Shown here: positions 1-8,750 of the stretch, piece by piece
Layout of the letters: every line of letters begins with the position of its first letter
Numbering within the stretch: the first letter of the stretch is position 1
Source of the DNA: an uncultured Corynebacterium sp.
Lineage (GTDB): Bacteria; Actinomycetota; Actinomycetes; Mycobacteriales; Mycobacteriaceae
Direction of reading: 5' to 3'
NCBI RefSeq assembly: GCF_946221155.1
Contig: NZ_CAMIAN010000011.1
Coordinates: 1 to 57,548 of the forward strand
DNA: 57,548 nucleotides
The notes under the pieces: generated by a model
Told to the model about the DNA's origin: nothing
The model's database searches: none
Seen by the model: only the letters and a program-made list of their open reading frames with translations
Translations under genes and position numbers: made by a program

Positions 1-2026
1 CCCAGTAGAGGATGTTGGGGAACATGCCACCGGTGCCGACTTGGGCGGTGACACGGCCGTGGTCATCGTAGCGGTAGTGATACGCAGCACCATTCCGGTC
101 ACGCCAACCAGCAGTACGGCCTTGCTCATCGTAGAAGTAGCTCAGCACACCAGCATGGGAGTTCACCACGCGAATGAGCTGACCGGCAGCGTCGTATTCA
201 TAAGAGATCAGCCGCTGAGGTGCTTCGTCAGGGTGAGTCTGCTGGTTATCGACCCAGATGGAAGCCACACGATTCGTAGCGTGATCCCAGACCAAAGACA
301 AGTGAGTTCCATCGCTGCGCGTGATGTCTCGCATCTGGCCAGTGGTCTGATCCCACGAGTACGTGATGGCCGCGCCCGTGTGATGGACCAACGCCGTCAC
401 ACCAACGGTGAAGCCCAGACCAAGATCAGCGGCGAAGGAACCGGTGCGCAATCCCGCGCCAGCCGAGTGTCCACCAGCTGCAGGGGAGCGGTCCTCCACA
501 CCCGATGTAGTGACGTAGCTCCCGTCACCAGAAACAGAAAATACGTAGGTGATTCCCTCTGCTACGTTGCGCACACGGTAGGCGCCGTCAGCGAAGGAAA
601 GTAGCCACGCGCGGCCATCCGCACGGACCTCGGATCCGTCCGTTGGGGCTGGCGGGAACGTCAACAACGCACCATCGGGGGAGACCATGAGGACTTCGTC
701 ATCGAGGATCTCAATGTGCACATCCATGCGCGAGACCCACTTGGAGCCCAAAGCTCGTCCCAACTCGTGCGCAGAATTAGCATTTCGGTCGATGATCAGC
801 GGCAAAATGCCAGGGATGTTGATGTCTTGAGTGAAATCGACCATGTTGCCTGTCGCCATATCGACAGGCTCAGCAGCGCAGCGAATATGGTCGCCGCGGG
901 TGATCTTTGAATAGTGAGACTTGGCGAGTTTTTCGCCAGCCTCTCCTGCGACAGGGCTGGCTCCATCCGCCATCTTCAGTGCAGTTGAGTTGGCACCGGA
1001 CTTTGCCGCCGCCTTAACCGCGGACGCTGCCTTGCCCATGCCGTGCGTTGCCTTGGCAACGGTGTTACCAAGCTTCCCGGCCTTCGCAAGTTTGGCTATA
1101 CCGGCAAAAGGCAAGGATGTTGCCACGTCGAAAAGTACCTCGCCCCACGACGCATTGCCCGTGGCAGCAAGCAAAGCCTTCAGCCCAATGCCCGCAATCA
1201 ACAGGCCCGCGCCGATTGCCTGAAGCCCAGGAACAAGAAGCAAAACGGAACCGACAATCTGCATGATGTCAGAAATAGCGGCGAGAACGTCAGCATGATC
1301 AGATAACCAATCCTTGGTCTTCTGCCATGCACGCTCCAGCATGTTCGGATTGTCATCAAAGTCCGCTTTAGCCTGGGCCGCGATCATACCGACGGCGGAA
1401 TCAACCTCTTCGCCCAAGGTGGTCTTAATCGCATCAGAGGTCGAAATGTGCCCCAGCCAAACTGTCTTCACTTCCTCAAAGTGGAGGCGTGCTGCTTCCA
1501 TGGCAGTCTGAGCCGTCTGCGCATCAGCTTCTGCAGAAACGGCTGCGGAGGCAGTCGCGGCACCCACACCTGGAATCATCGAAGTGCTTACGGCTGTGGC
1601 GGTCGCTGCCGTCGCTGTTACTCGCGCGCGAGCCGCGTTAACCTCAGCCGAATTTAAGGCGGTAACAGCTGCCTGATAGTCAGCATGGGTAGCCCGAGCT
1701 GGCCCTTCAAGAGCTCCCATTTCCGTTTGAGCAGTTTGCAGCGCAAGCTCGTAAAGGTGGACGGCGCGGCCAACACCTGAGTGAGACTCGCCAGTGATAT
1801 CTAGATGGCTAGGGAAGTCAGCGTTCAGGAGTTCCTTGTATCGGTCGCCCTCGGAGCCCTCGAACCCGCCGTCGTTGATAGACCGCATTGCGGACGCCGC
1901 GGTCGTTGCTTGATTGCCGAAAGTAGAATAGCGACGCGCCGTTTCCCCAACGGCTCCAACGTTTCCACCAATGTGGAAGTTCTTACCTTTGTAGACGAAG
2001 AACGGGGCAAGCAATAGTTCTGGCAT
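1..2026 (-). CDS. RHS/YD-repeat polymorphic toxin with T7SS-type N-terminus (partial, C-terminus outside window)
   Basis: The minus-strand frame from ATG at 2026 stays open to the window edge (about 675 residues; I checked it codon by codon). An in-frame stop lies just upstream at 2033-2035, so this start is the only near one; a GAGGA element sits about 12 bases before it. Residues 1-120 are helical with the segment GFEGSEGDRY, which resembles the secretion-signal module of type VII toxins. An Ala-rich helical part follows, then a hydrophobic stretch near 255-290. Residues around 385-470 match the DUF6531 RHS-associated entry domain (EPVDMATGNM, then PGILPLIIDR). YD repeats begin near 560 (YEYDAAGQL, YFYDEQGRT, YRYDDHGR). 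RHS proteins encapsulate a C-terminal toxin; that end, and any immunity gene, are outside the window. Position directly after two esx pairs and eccC suggests export by this ESX system (inference). Role is inferred from the family. Confidence 0.85.
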   Translation of the reverse strand, partial: MPELLLAPFFVYKGKNFHIGGNVGAVGETARRYSTFGNQATTAASAMRSINDGGFEGSEGDRYKELLNADFPSHLDITGESHSGVGRAVHLYELALQTAQTEMGALEGPARATHADYQAAVTALNSAEVNAARARVTATAATATAVSTSMIPGVGAATASAAVSAEADAQTAQTAMEAARLHFEEVKTVWLGHISTSDAIKTTLGEEVDSAVGMIAAQAKADFDDNPNMLERAWQKTKDWLSDHADVLAAISDIMQIVGSVLLLVPGLQAIGAGLLIAGIGLKALLAATGNASWGEVLFDVATSLPFAGIAKLAKAGKLGNTVAKATHGMGKAASAVKAAAKSGANSTALKMADGASPVAGEAGEKLAKSHYSKITRGDHIRCAAEPVDMATGNMVDFTQDINIPGILPLIIDRNANSAHELGRALGSKWVSRMDVHIEILDDEVLMVSPDGALLTFPPAPTDGSEVRADGRAWLLSFADGAYRVRNVAEGITYVFSVSGDGSYVTTSGVEDRSPAAGGHSAGAGLRTGSFAADLGLGFTVGVTALVHHTGAAITYSWDQTTGQMRDITRSDGTHLSLVWDHATNRVASIWVDNQQTHPDEAPQRLISYEYDAAGQLIRVVNSHAGVLSYFYDEQGRTAGWRDRNGAAYHYRYDDHGRVTAQVGTGGMFPNILYW

Positions 2027-2120
2027 GGCGGGCTAAGATCCTCTGGTCTTTGGTCAGATGAAGAAACGAAGGGGAAATCGAAGGAGAGAGGGAAGGAGAG
2101 GGCTAGAAAACCTAGCTCTC

Positions 2121-2414
2121 TTAGGAACCAGCGATAGCTTGGGAAGCGCGGCCACGAGTCTCGGCGACGGACTGGGTGTTTTCATCCAGCGCGCCACGAA
2201 TCTGGCCCAGAATTTCCTTCAGGTTATGCGCAGCGGAGGACCACTTACCGTGAACCTGGGAGTATTCCTCCTGCTCGGAGCCTTCCCAGCTGGAAGCCAG
2301 CTTGCGGATATCAGAATCCATCTCCGACAGGGTGGACTCGATCTGGTTCATTACGCCATTGAGATCGCCAGAAGTGGACTCAGCATCGGAATTGTTGTAC
2401 GCGTACACAGCCAT
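2121..2414 (-). CDS. WXG100 (ESAT-6-like) protein, A-type, copy 2
   Basis: This 97-residue protein has the length and helical-hairpin pattern of WXG100 proteins, with the WEG turn in SSWEGSEQEEY near residue 43. Such proteins form heterodimers that are exported by ESX systems and can chaperone or guide larger substrates. It is clearly related to the gene at 2959-3264: both share the patterns ST.GD.N.VM, TL...D and KW...A.NLK. It is the last small gene before the RHS toxin, 94 bases upstream of it, so it is the best candidate for a partner of the toxin together with the gene at 2463-2798 (inference). AAAGG about 12 bases before the ATG is a modest ribosome site. No classical signal peptide is present, as expected for this family. 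Confidence 0.88.
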   Translation of the reverse strand: MAVYAYNNSDAESTSGDLNGVMNQIESTLSEMDSDIRKLASSWEGSEQEEYSQVHGKWSSAAHNLKEILGQIRGALDENTQSVAETRGRASQAIAGS

Positions 2415-2462
2415 GGTGGACGTTAACCTTTCTACGAATGAAGATGTGGTGACGGTGGTTGG

Positions 2463-2798
2463 TTAGAGAATGTTGCCCTGTTGGAAATTCATGCCGGCGA
2501 ACTTTTGCTGCAGCGCGCTGGTCTGCTCTTCCTCACCCGACTGGTAGGACTTGCCAGCTTCATCAACGCGACCAGTCAGCTCCTCCAGAGCCTGCTTAAC
2601 CTGATCCATGTTGTCCGACCATGCCTGAGTCATATTGTCCCAAGCTCCAACAGAGGAGCCCTTCCAGGATCCCTTCAACGGCTCCAAAGCATCCAGGAAC
2701 TTGGAAGACTGGTCCATCAGGTTCTGGTGGTTGGTCTGCAGAGAAGATACGTGACCAGAAACGGCACTGTGTTCAACGGAAAGGTGTTCGCTACCCAT
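2463..2798 (-). CDS. WXG100 (CFP-10-like) protein, B-type, copy 2
   Basis: This 111-residue helical protein carries the WXG-type turn in GSWKGSSVGAW near residue 43. Near the C-terminus the segment KSYQSGEEE contains Y-x-x-x-E, which fits the YxxxD/E export signal known from one partner of each ESX heterodimer. The gene is therefore called the CFP-10-like partner of the A-type protein encoded 48 bases downstream. A strong AAGGAG lies five bases before the ATG. The 160-base gap upstream separates this pair from the first pair and may hold a promoter, but I see no clear one. The first pair's B-type gene at 3268-3585 is its probable paralogue, more diverged than the A-type copies are from each other. 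Confidence 0.85.
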   Translation of the reverse strand: MGSEHLSVEHSAVSGHVSSLQTNHQNLMDQSSKFLDALEPLKGSWKGSSVGAWDNMTQAWSDNMDQVKQALEELTGRVDEAGKSYQSGEEEQTSALQQKFAGMNFQQGNIL

Positions 2799-2958
2799 GA
2801 TTACTCCTTGTGCGAGTCCGACAACACGGGCTCGTCGATAGTGGTGAAAACTTGTACAGGTTGGCGCGCAGTTAATTCGGTGCTGGAAAGAACAAACGCG
2901 AGAGAAGATTTCCGACCTTCACCCGCATGCACCCCGCGCGTGACATTAGCTAGCCGAG

Positions 2959-3264
2959 CTAACTGGTTTCATCGAGCACTTTGGCAATTCCTTCGCGAAG
3001 CTGTGAATTGCCATCTTTCATGTTTTGTAAGGCCTCTTGGACATCCGCGAGGACGTCCTTCAGATTGGTGGCGCCTTCTTTCCACTTGGTGATGATCTCG
3101 TAGTACGCATCAGCCTCAGTGGCCTCCCAGCCTCCACGAAGATCTTCAATTGAGTTGTCAATATCCTCCAAAGTATTCGCGATATCGCCCATCACCGTGT
3201 TGATATCGCCCTTTGTGGAATCTGCCGCCGAATCGCGGAACGCATAGTACGTAGCGCCAGACAT
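2959..3264 (-). CDS. WXG100 (ESAT-6-like) protein, A-type, copy 1
   Basis: A 101-residue WXG100 protein with the turn GGWEATEADAY near residue 45, where the third motif position is Ala rather than Gly. Sequence similarity to the 97-residue protein at 2121-2414 is visible along most of the length, indicating gene duplication. It begins only three bases after the stop of the upstream B-type gene, so the two are almost certainly translated as a pair. As in other ESX systems they are expected to form a heterodimer secreted through EccC/EccD. I see no YxxxD/E element in this protein, which agrees with its role as the signal-less partner. Confidence 0.85.
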   Translation of the reverse strand: MSGATYYAFRDSAADSTKGDINTVMGDIANTLEDIDNSIEDLRGGWEATEADAYYEIITKWKEGATNLKDVLADVQEALQNMKDGNSQLREGIAKVLDETS

Positions 3265-3267
3265 GTG

Positions 3268-3585
3268 CTATTCCTTTCCCCTGAGCTTGGCGGCAAACTG
3301 GTTGAAACCTTTTGCGGATTCGTCATCGTATTGCTGAGTGACGTCAGCGATCTTGCCCGACACATCTCCCAGCTTCCCGACGTTTTCCAGAAGACGGTTG
3401 CGTGGACCATCCCACTCGCCGAAGTATTCGGCCACCGCCTGCTGGATCTTGTGGCCGTGGATGGAATCCACACCGGACAGAAAGTCGGCGCCTGTCTTAT
3501 CGCCTTCCAGATCGGCCTTCATGCCGGCGAGATTGTTTGCAATATCACGCAGAGATTGCAGAGGTACTTGAATGTAATCGGACAT
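3268..3585 (-). CDS. WXG100-like protein, B-type, copy 1
   Basis: A 105-residue, mostly helical protein with the WXG-like turn FGEWDGPRNRL near residue 58, later than in standard WXG100 proteins, so the first helix is longer. Near the C-terminus a tyrosine is followed by acidic residues (QQYDDESAK), but the fifth position is Ser, so the YxxxD/E export signal is imperfect. The gene starts three bases after the 233-residue gene and ends three bases before the A-type gene, forming a tightly packed three-gene unit. Its membership in the WXG100 superfamily rests on length, turn motif and context; it is more divergent than its neighbours. Confidence 0.75.
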   Translation of the reverse strand: MSDYIQVPLQSLRDIANNLAGMKADLEGDKTGADFLSGVDSIHGHKIQQAVAEYFGEWDGPRNRLLENVGKLGDVSGKIADVTQQYDDESAKGFNQFAAKLRGKE

Positions 3586-3588
3586 GCC

Positions 3589-4290
3589 TTACTCCTGTTT
3601 CTGCAAAGCTTCCTGGCTACCAGCGAAAAAGTTCGAATCGAGTAGATCCAAACCTTCAAACGTCTCACCCAACGTCTCTGGATGTGCCTGAACACTGTTG
3701 GCCACACGCTTCACGATGTTGCCCAGCAACTCACCAGTCTCCTCATCTGGAGCTGATCCAGAAATGACCAACGTCCAGGTGGTGGAGGGGATGGGGAGAA
3801 ACGCCTGGTGGTGGAATGTCGTGCGACGCTGAGATATTGGACCGGACTGAGTGGTGTTGGATGAGTACAGATAGGCCGTTCCCTTGGGGGATGTGCACTG
3901 CTGTGTGGTCGCGTCCTTGGTAGAAAATGCCTGCTCCACGGTGCGCAGGCTCGCAAACTCAGGGGAGCTGTCGTACCAGCGCAACAACAGTGTGGCCGAC
4001 GTTGCCTGTCCATCTTCTGATAAGCCGGGGAGGATCAGGGTTAGAAGAATGCTTCCATCGCGGGCGGCTTTAACCAGCTGCTCGAGCTGCTGAAGCACTA
4101 GCTTTTGTTCGGCTCGCTTCAAGCGGTGGCCAGGAATGTAATTCTCCGCGATTTGGGACAAACGGTGTGGTGAAGCTTCAGGGTGAGTATCAATGCGAAC
4201 CCAGTTGGTGGGTAGGGAGGCTTGCCATAGGAACCGTGGACGTGGGGCGTCCGGGTGGAACCGCACAGGCGAGGTGACCGAATTGGTCAT
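3589..4290 (-). CDS. ESX-locus protein of unknown function
   Basis: A 233-residue protein with no signal peptide and no membrane segment. I do not recognise a specific family. The pattern FLWQASLPTNWVRID at the start, alternating predicted strands in the middle and the stretch TWTLVISGSAPDEETG recall Mog1/PsbP-like folds found in some ESX-associated actinobacterial proteins, but this is a weak guess. A clean AAGGAG lies nine bases upstream of the ATG. It heads a tightly spaced unit with the first WXG pair, which suggests a cytosolic helper or chaperone for those substrates, by analogy with EspG-like roles in other ESX loci; there is no sequence evidence for EspG homology. Confidence 0.6.
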   Translation of the reverse strand: MTNSVTSPVRFHPDAPRPRFLWQASLPTNWVRIDTHPEASPHRLSQIAENYIPGHRLKRAEQKLVLQQLEQLVKAARDGSILLTLILPGLSEDGQATSATLLLRWYDSSPEFASLRTVEQAFSTKDATTQQCTSPKGTAYLYSSNTTQSGPISQRRTTFHHQAFLPIPSTTWTLVISGSAPDEETGELLGNIVKRVANSVQAHPETLGETFEGLDLLDSNFFAGSQEALQKQE

Positions 4291-4567
4291 AAAGCCTTTC
4301 TCCTTATTAACTCACTCAATCGCACCGTCAATCTTGAATACCCCTTCGAGGATGCCATTTGAGCCTCGAGATCGCATGGCAATTTTCAATTAAGAGGAAA
4401 GACGGGGTCTTAAATTAGAGAATTCTGAGCGATGAGAAATCTGCAGGTGCGGCTGCATGGCTTGGATATATATAGATAAGATTCTGGGACAACAGGGGAG
4501 TGGGCTCTTATGTAAAAATGAGGCGCGTGTAAGGTGCAGTTCGCCTTAGGCTTACCTATAGTGCCCT
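4291..4567. other. AT-rich intergenic region upstream of the esx unit
   Basis: This 277-base gap between eccC and the 233-residue gene is clearly richer in A and T than its surroundings. It contains no gene. Reading on the minus strand, TTGTCC near 4488 followed by a TATATATA tract near 4470 could be a promoter for the esx unit, with a leader of about 170 bases. The candidate DtxR box at 4541-4559 lies upstream of that promoter. None of these elements is certain. Confidence 0.5.
4541..4559 (-). promoter_or_regulatory. Candidate DtxR/IdeR iron-regulator box
   Basis: Read on the minus strand, the 19 bases ATAGGTAAGCCTAAGGCGA agree with the DtxR consensus TTAGGTTAGCCTAACCTAA at 13 positions, including the whole run AGCCTAA. 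One half-site is near perfect and the other is degraded. It lies eight bases beyond the eccC stop codon and upstream of the esx unit. Functional binding is an inference. Confidence 0.4.
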
Positions 4568-7500
4568 CTAATTGGGGGATCGGAAACCAAGCTGAACCAA
4601 CTCCACACGGCCCGGGCCACGCACCCACTGTGCGCGGCCAGTCGGTAGCTGCTGCAGGTACACCTTCGGCCACACAGCGCCCTCCTGCTTCTCTCCGCTG
4701 AGCAGCAAACCATTTGCACCGTTGTCCCGGATGCCTTGCGCGAACGTGTCATATGTGGCTCTTGACACACCAGCCGCGCGGCGTGCAATCCACACGTGAA
4801 GACCAATATCTGCGCCATGGGACAGGAAGGGAACCAGTGGCCGGAGCGGGTTATTGGTTCCCTCGAACTGCTCAAAATCATCCACGACAATGTAGATTTC
4901 GGGACCTTGCCACCACGACCGATTACGCAATTGCTCCTGCGTTACATCCGCAGGGGGCAAACGCCTCTCCAACTCCTTGGCGATACCTTTCGCCAACAGC
5001 TCCGCCGCGGACTTAGTGCCAGCGTACTCACCCAGGAACTCCTCAGGACACTCGCCAAGCAAGGTACGGCGGGCGTCGAAAATACCAAACATCACCTGGC
5101 CCGGTTGCTTGCCACGAATTGCCTCCGACATCAACGCACGAAGCGCCGTCGTCTTTCCTGACGCATGCTCACCCACAATGAACAAATGACGTTGAGCGCC
5201 ATCCAAATCGAAGCGCACGGGCTGCAACGTTGATTCCGCCAATGCCACTACAGCAGGCTGACCGCCGCTGGCCTCAATCAACTCCTGAAGCATGACCTTC
5301 TCCGGCAACATGCGTACCGCAGGCGCATTCTTAAATGGGCTTGCTTGAGCAATCGCGGAAATCAACGCCTGCGTGGACTGCTCCCGAACCACATCCGGCT
5401 GGTCCAGCACAGGGCTTGCCACATGGGAAAACAGCTTGTCTGCCGACAGAATGCGACCCGTCGGCTGACCCGCCAACTGCTCTTGCGGCTTCTTCCCGAT
5501 CGAGGAATCCAGAGGGTCATTCAGGCGATGTTCCAGCTTTGTGCCAATTACAGCCTGCAGCTGCAGTCGGAAATCTGCCCAGCGTCCCGTTGCAAACACC
5601 ACGTGTACGCCATAGCCCAGGCCGCGGGCAGCCAAGTTCTGAGCCTGCTCTGCCAGATCCTCAAAGTCATGACGAAGAGTGGCCCAGCCATCGATAATGA
5701 GGAAGACATCGGCGCTGGGCAGCTCCGGAAGACGGCCCGCCGCATGTGCGCGGCGCATATCTTCCACGCTGGACAAGCGATGCTCTGCGAAGATGCGCTC
5801 ACGATCCGCGAGGAACTGCAGCATCTCAGAAAACATGCGGCGCAGCTTATCCTCATCAAAACGAGTAGCCACATCACCAACATGGGGAAGCTCCGCAAAC
5901 CCGGTGAAGGCCGAACCATTCAAGTCCGCGATGTACATGGACACTTCCGCAGGAGTGTGCGTCAGAGCCGTGGCCAGAACCAGAGACTTCACCGTTGTCG
6001 TCTTGCCCGATTGGGGAGCGCCCATGATTGCGACGTTGCCCTGCGAGCCCGCCAAATCGACAACAAGTGGGCCCTGCCACTGCTCCAAAGGTTTATCCTT
6101 CAGCCCCAGTGGAATCTGCAGTTGACCGGTGCGCTGAGCACGCATACCACGGTCAGACGTGAGCTCTACCTGGCCCAACGCCGAGCCAAGATCGATCCTG
6201 TCGGGAACCGGAGGAAGCCAAATCTGCCGGGTAGGTTCCGCAGCGGGGATCAAGCGGGACACAACCAGCTCCAACGTTGTAGTTGGCTCTACCGCTGGTT
6301 GGATATTCGCCGCCTTCTTGGCATTCGTAGCCAGCGAAAGCTGGTGTGCCTCTACGCGCTGCTGCAGCCAGCTTTCCGTCGTGTTCTCTAGCTCCAGAGG
6401 CATCGGAACAGGTGGAAGCTCGCGCTCCTCCTGGGATGCGGAGGACGTGTACGGTCCCGACACATAAGCGGCCTTAAAGCGGTCAAAGATATCCGGATCC
6501 ACCTTCAAATAGCCCGAACCGGGAATTGGGGGAAGCTCGTGGGCCGCCGTGGAACCAATGGCCGTGCGGGATTCGGATGCGGAAAACGTACGCAGGCCAA
6601 TGCGGTAGGACAGGTAAGATTCCAGGCCGCGCAGGCGGCCTTCCTCCAAACGCTGAGAAGCCAAGAGAAGGTGCACGCCAATCGAACGGCCGATGCGTCC
6701 GATCTGCACAAATAGATCGATAAACTCCGGCTTGGCTGCTAGAAGCTCACCAAACTCATCAATCACCACAAACAGGACGGGCAGAGGATCCATGGAGGTC
6801 GAGCCATCCTGGTCGATCTGCTTTTGTCGAATGGCGTTGTACTCTGCAACATTGGCCAAGTTGCCAGCCTTTTGCAGAACATGCTGGCGGCGCTGAATCT
6901 CGCCCAAAATCGAATCATGCAGTCGATCCACCAAGCCCGCTTCGTCCGCCAAGTTATCCACCACCGCAGCCGTGTGGGGAAGTGGCTCCAAGCCGGCAAA
7001 CGTCGCGCCACCCTTAAAGTCCACCAAAACCAGCGACAGCTGATCGGGATGATGGTTGATCACCTGAGCCAAGACGATGGTGCGCAGCACCTCAGACTTA
7101 CCCGAACCGGTTGCGCCCACACATAGGCCGTGTGGCCCCATTCCGGACTTCGCGGATTCCTTGATATCTAGGTAGATTGGCTGCGCCTCGGCGTCAATTC
7201 CAAAAGGCACCTTCAGGAACTCATCCGCGCCACCAGGACTCCACTGGTGGGCAATGTCGTAGGTAGCGAAGTCGTCGATGCCCAGCATCGCATCCAGGCT
7301 AATGGTCTGTTCAAGCGGAGCGTCGGGCGTGGCATCCTCCACCAAGCGCAGAGGTGAAAGCGAACGGGCCACGGACTCCGCTAAGGCAGGGGAGACCTGA
7401 TCCAATCGGCCACGGAAACCGCCGTACAGCATGCGCTCTACAAAGCCATCCTCGCCAGGTTTGGGTTCGCGCACCTCACCACGGTCAATCAGCTGAACCT

Positions 7501-8623
7501 GGAATTCGCGGGAATCCTCAATGGATACACGGACGTCCACGTGGCTCGGCTCGTCCTGTTGACGAAGAGACGTGGCCAGCACAGCAATACGGGCCTTCTC
7601 CAGGCTCAACACCTGAGACAATTGGCCCTCCAGCCAGCGCCCATGCTCGGAATCCATGTCCAGCACCACCACAATGAAAGGCTCCTCCAGAGACTTCATT
7701 TGGTACCGGGCGCGCTCCTTCAACTCGTCATTGCGGCGCTCCACCTCCTGAAGCAACGATTGGGCGGAAGTTTCATCGTGGCTCACCTGGCGCTTGCCCA
7801 GAGGCCCATCAAACTCGTCCTCACTCAAGACGTGAGGAAGCCACAGCGCCCAATCTGCCGAATCCGCATGATCAGCCAACGGCAATGCAAAGTGAAAACG
7901 CACGTCATCAGGAGCATGGAACACCGCCGCCTGGGTGACAATCGTGCGCAGAGCCTCCGTTGTCAGCTGGGGAGAACCCACCAAACTGACCACACCCCGG
8001 GCCGGAATGGCGATGGGAGTATTCTCCACGGTTTGAGTGCGCTTCAGCATGCGCTCTGCGTGCGCTTGGGAGATCGGCTCCGGAATGGCCAACGGGTCCG
8101 TGGCCTCCTTCACCTTGATGCCGCACGCCAGCTGGCACGTTCCTGATCCGATGCGGGTGACCAACACATCTTCGTCGCTACGGCGCCGCTCCCACAGGCG
8201 GAAGGGATTTCGAATGGCATCCTGCAGCGCGCCTGGCTCGGGGCTGCGCATTGCTGCGACCTTTTGTTGCTCAGTTGCCTTGTCTTTTGCCTTCGCCTCC
8301 ATTTCCTTCAGGTGCTCCAAGAAACGAACGCGGGCTGTTTCGGCCTCCTTGCGCTTGCCCGTGCGCGAACGCGCGAACATCACCAGCGCGCTGACAATCA
8401 CCATCACGAACATCACCGCGCCAATGGCCATGCGGATAGGGTTGCCGGACGACATCATCATGAGCACCATGCCCATGCCACCAACAACTGGAAGCAGGAA
8501 CGTCACCGCATTCGCCGCCGCGCCATTGGAACGGATCGTTGGAATCTGGGCCAACTCCAACGGCCCTTGTGGCACTATCGCTCGATTCGCGCGAGCCGGA
8601 CGGTGAATAATCTTGGTGGACAT
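4568..8623 (-). CDS. eccC: Type VII secretion FtsK/SpoIIIE-family ATPase EccC (fused EccCa-EccCb)
   Basis: A 1351-residue protein, the usual size of a single-chain EccC. Two hydrophobic segments near residues 38-85 anchor it in the membrane. Three ATPase modules follow, with Walker A motifs GATGSGKSE (about residue 500), GAPQSGKTT (about 868) and GEHASGKTT (about 1152). The first module also has LVLVDFKGGA and VVIDEFGEL, typical of FtsK-like enzymes. EccC is the motor that recognises the C-terminal signal of WXG100 heterodimers and drives export through the EccB-E membrane complex. The start ATG at 8623 has only a weak GAAG ribosome site. The gene is divergent from eccD and lies upstream of the esx and RHS genes on the same strand. 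All motifs look intact. Confidence 0.96.
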   Translation of the reverse strand: MSTKIIHRPARANRAIVPQGPLELAQIPTIRSNGAAANAVTFLLPVVGGMGMVLMMMSSGNPIRMAIGAVMFVMVIVSALVMFARSRTGKRKEAETARVRFLEHLKEMEAKAKDKATEQQKVAAMRSPEPGALQDAIRNPFRLWERRRSDEDVLVTRIGSGTCQLACGIKVKEATDPLAIPEPISQAHAERMLKRTQTVENTPIAIPARGVVSLVGSPQLTTEALRTIVTQAAVFHAPDDVRFHFALPLADHADSADWALWLPHVLSEDEFDGPLGKRQVSHDETSAQSLLQEVERRNDELKERARYQMKSLEEPFIVVVLDMDSEHGRWLEGQLSQVLSLEKARIAVLATSLRQQDEPSHVDVRVSIEDSREFQVQLIDRGEVREPKPGEDGFVERMLYGGFRGRLDQVSPALAESVARSLSPLRLVEDATPDAPLEQTISLDAMLGIDDFATYDIAHQWSPGGADEFLKVPFGIDAEAQPIYLDIKESAKSGMGPHGLCVGATGSGKSEVLRTIVLAQVINHHPDQLSLVLVDFKGGATFAGLEPLPHTAAVVDNLADEAGLVDRLHDSILGEIQRRQHVLQKAGNLANVAEYNAIRQKQIDQDGSTSMDPLPVLFVVIDEFGELLAAKPEFIDLFVQIGRIGRSIGVHLLLASQRLEEGRLRGLESYLSYRIGLRTFSASESRTAIGSTAAHELPPIPGSGYLKVDPDIFDRFKAAYVSGPYTSSASQEERELPPVPMPLELENTTESWLQQRVEAHQLSLATNAKKAANIQPAVEPTTTLELVVSRLIPAAEPTRQIWLPPVPDRIDLGSALGQVELTSDRGMRAQRTGQLQIPLGLKDKPLEQWQGPLVVDLAGSQGNVAIMGAPQSGKTTTVKSLVLATALTHTPAEVSMYIADLNGSAFTGFAELPHVGDVATRFDEDKLRRMFSEMLQFLADRERIFAEHRLSSVEDMRRAHAAGRLPELPSADVFLIIDGWATLRHDFEDLAEQAQNLAARGLGYGVHVVFATGRWADFRLQLQAVIGTKLEHRLNDPLDSSIGKKPQEQLAGQPTGRILSADKLFSHVASPVLDQPDVVREQSTQALISAIAQASPFKNAPAVRMLPEKVMLQELIEASGGQPAVVALAESTLQPVRFDLDGAQRHLFIVGEHASGKTTALRALMSEAIRGKQPGQVMFGIFDARRTLLGECPEEFLGEYAGTKSAAELLAKGIAKELERRLPPADVTQEQLRNRSWWQGPEIYIVVDDFEQFEGTNNPLRPLVPFLSHGADIGLHVWIARRAAGVSRATYDTFAQGIRDNGANGLLLSGEKQEGAVWPKVYLQQLPTGRAQWVRGPGRVELVQLGFRSPN

Positions 8624-8737
8624 TACTTCAGCAAAAACTCTCTACGCACGTATCGGGGATCAACAGGACAATCGGCCGCTAGGCGCATTACTAGGGCACC
8701 CAGCCACGTGCCACACGACAATCCATGTAATCATTAC

Positions 8738-8750
8738 TACTATGTCTGCG
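8738..8750 (+). promoter_or_regulatory. -10 box fitting a leaderless eccD transcript
   Basis: TACTAT at 8738-8743 is followed by seven bases and then ATG at 8751. This spacing puts the transcription start at the A of that ATG. No ribosome site precedes either candidate start, which supports a leaderless mRNA beginning at 8751. Confidence 0.5.

Noticed and set aside
41..1657. Several plus-strand frames in the first 2 kb
   Set aside because: The minus-strand RHS frame runs through the whole stretch without a stop and has clear domains, so these are shadows.
2027..2120. Purine-rich tract and weak hairpin between esxA-type gene and RHS gene as a terminator
   Set aside because: The hairpin has a mismatch on the minus strand and is followed by mixed pyrimidines, so termination cannot be claimed.
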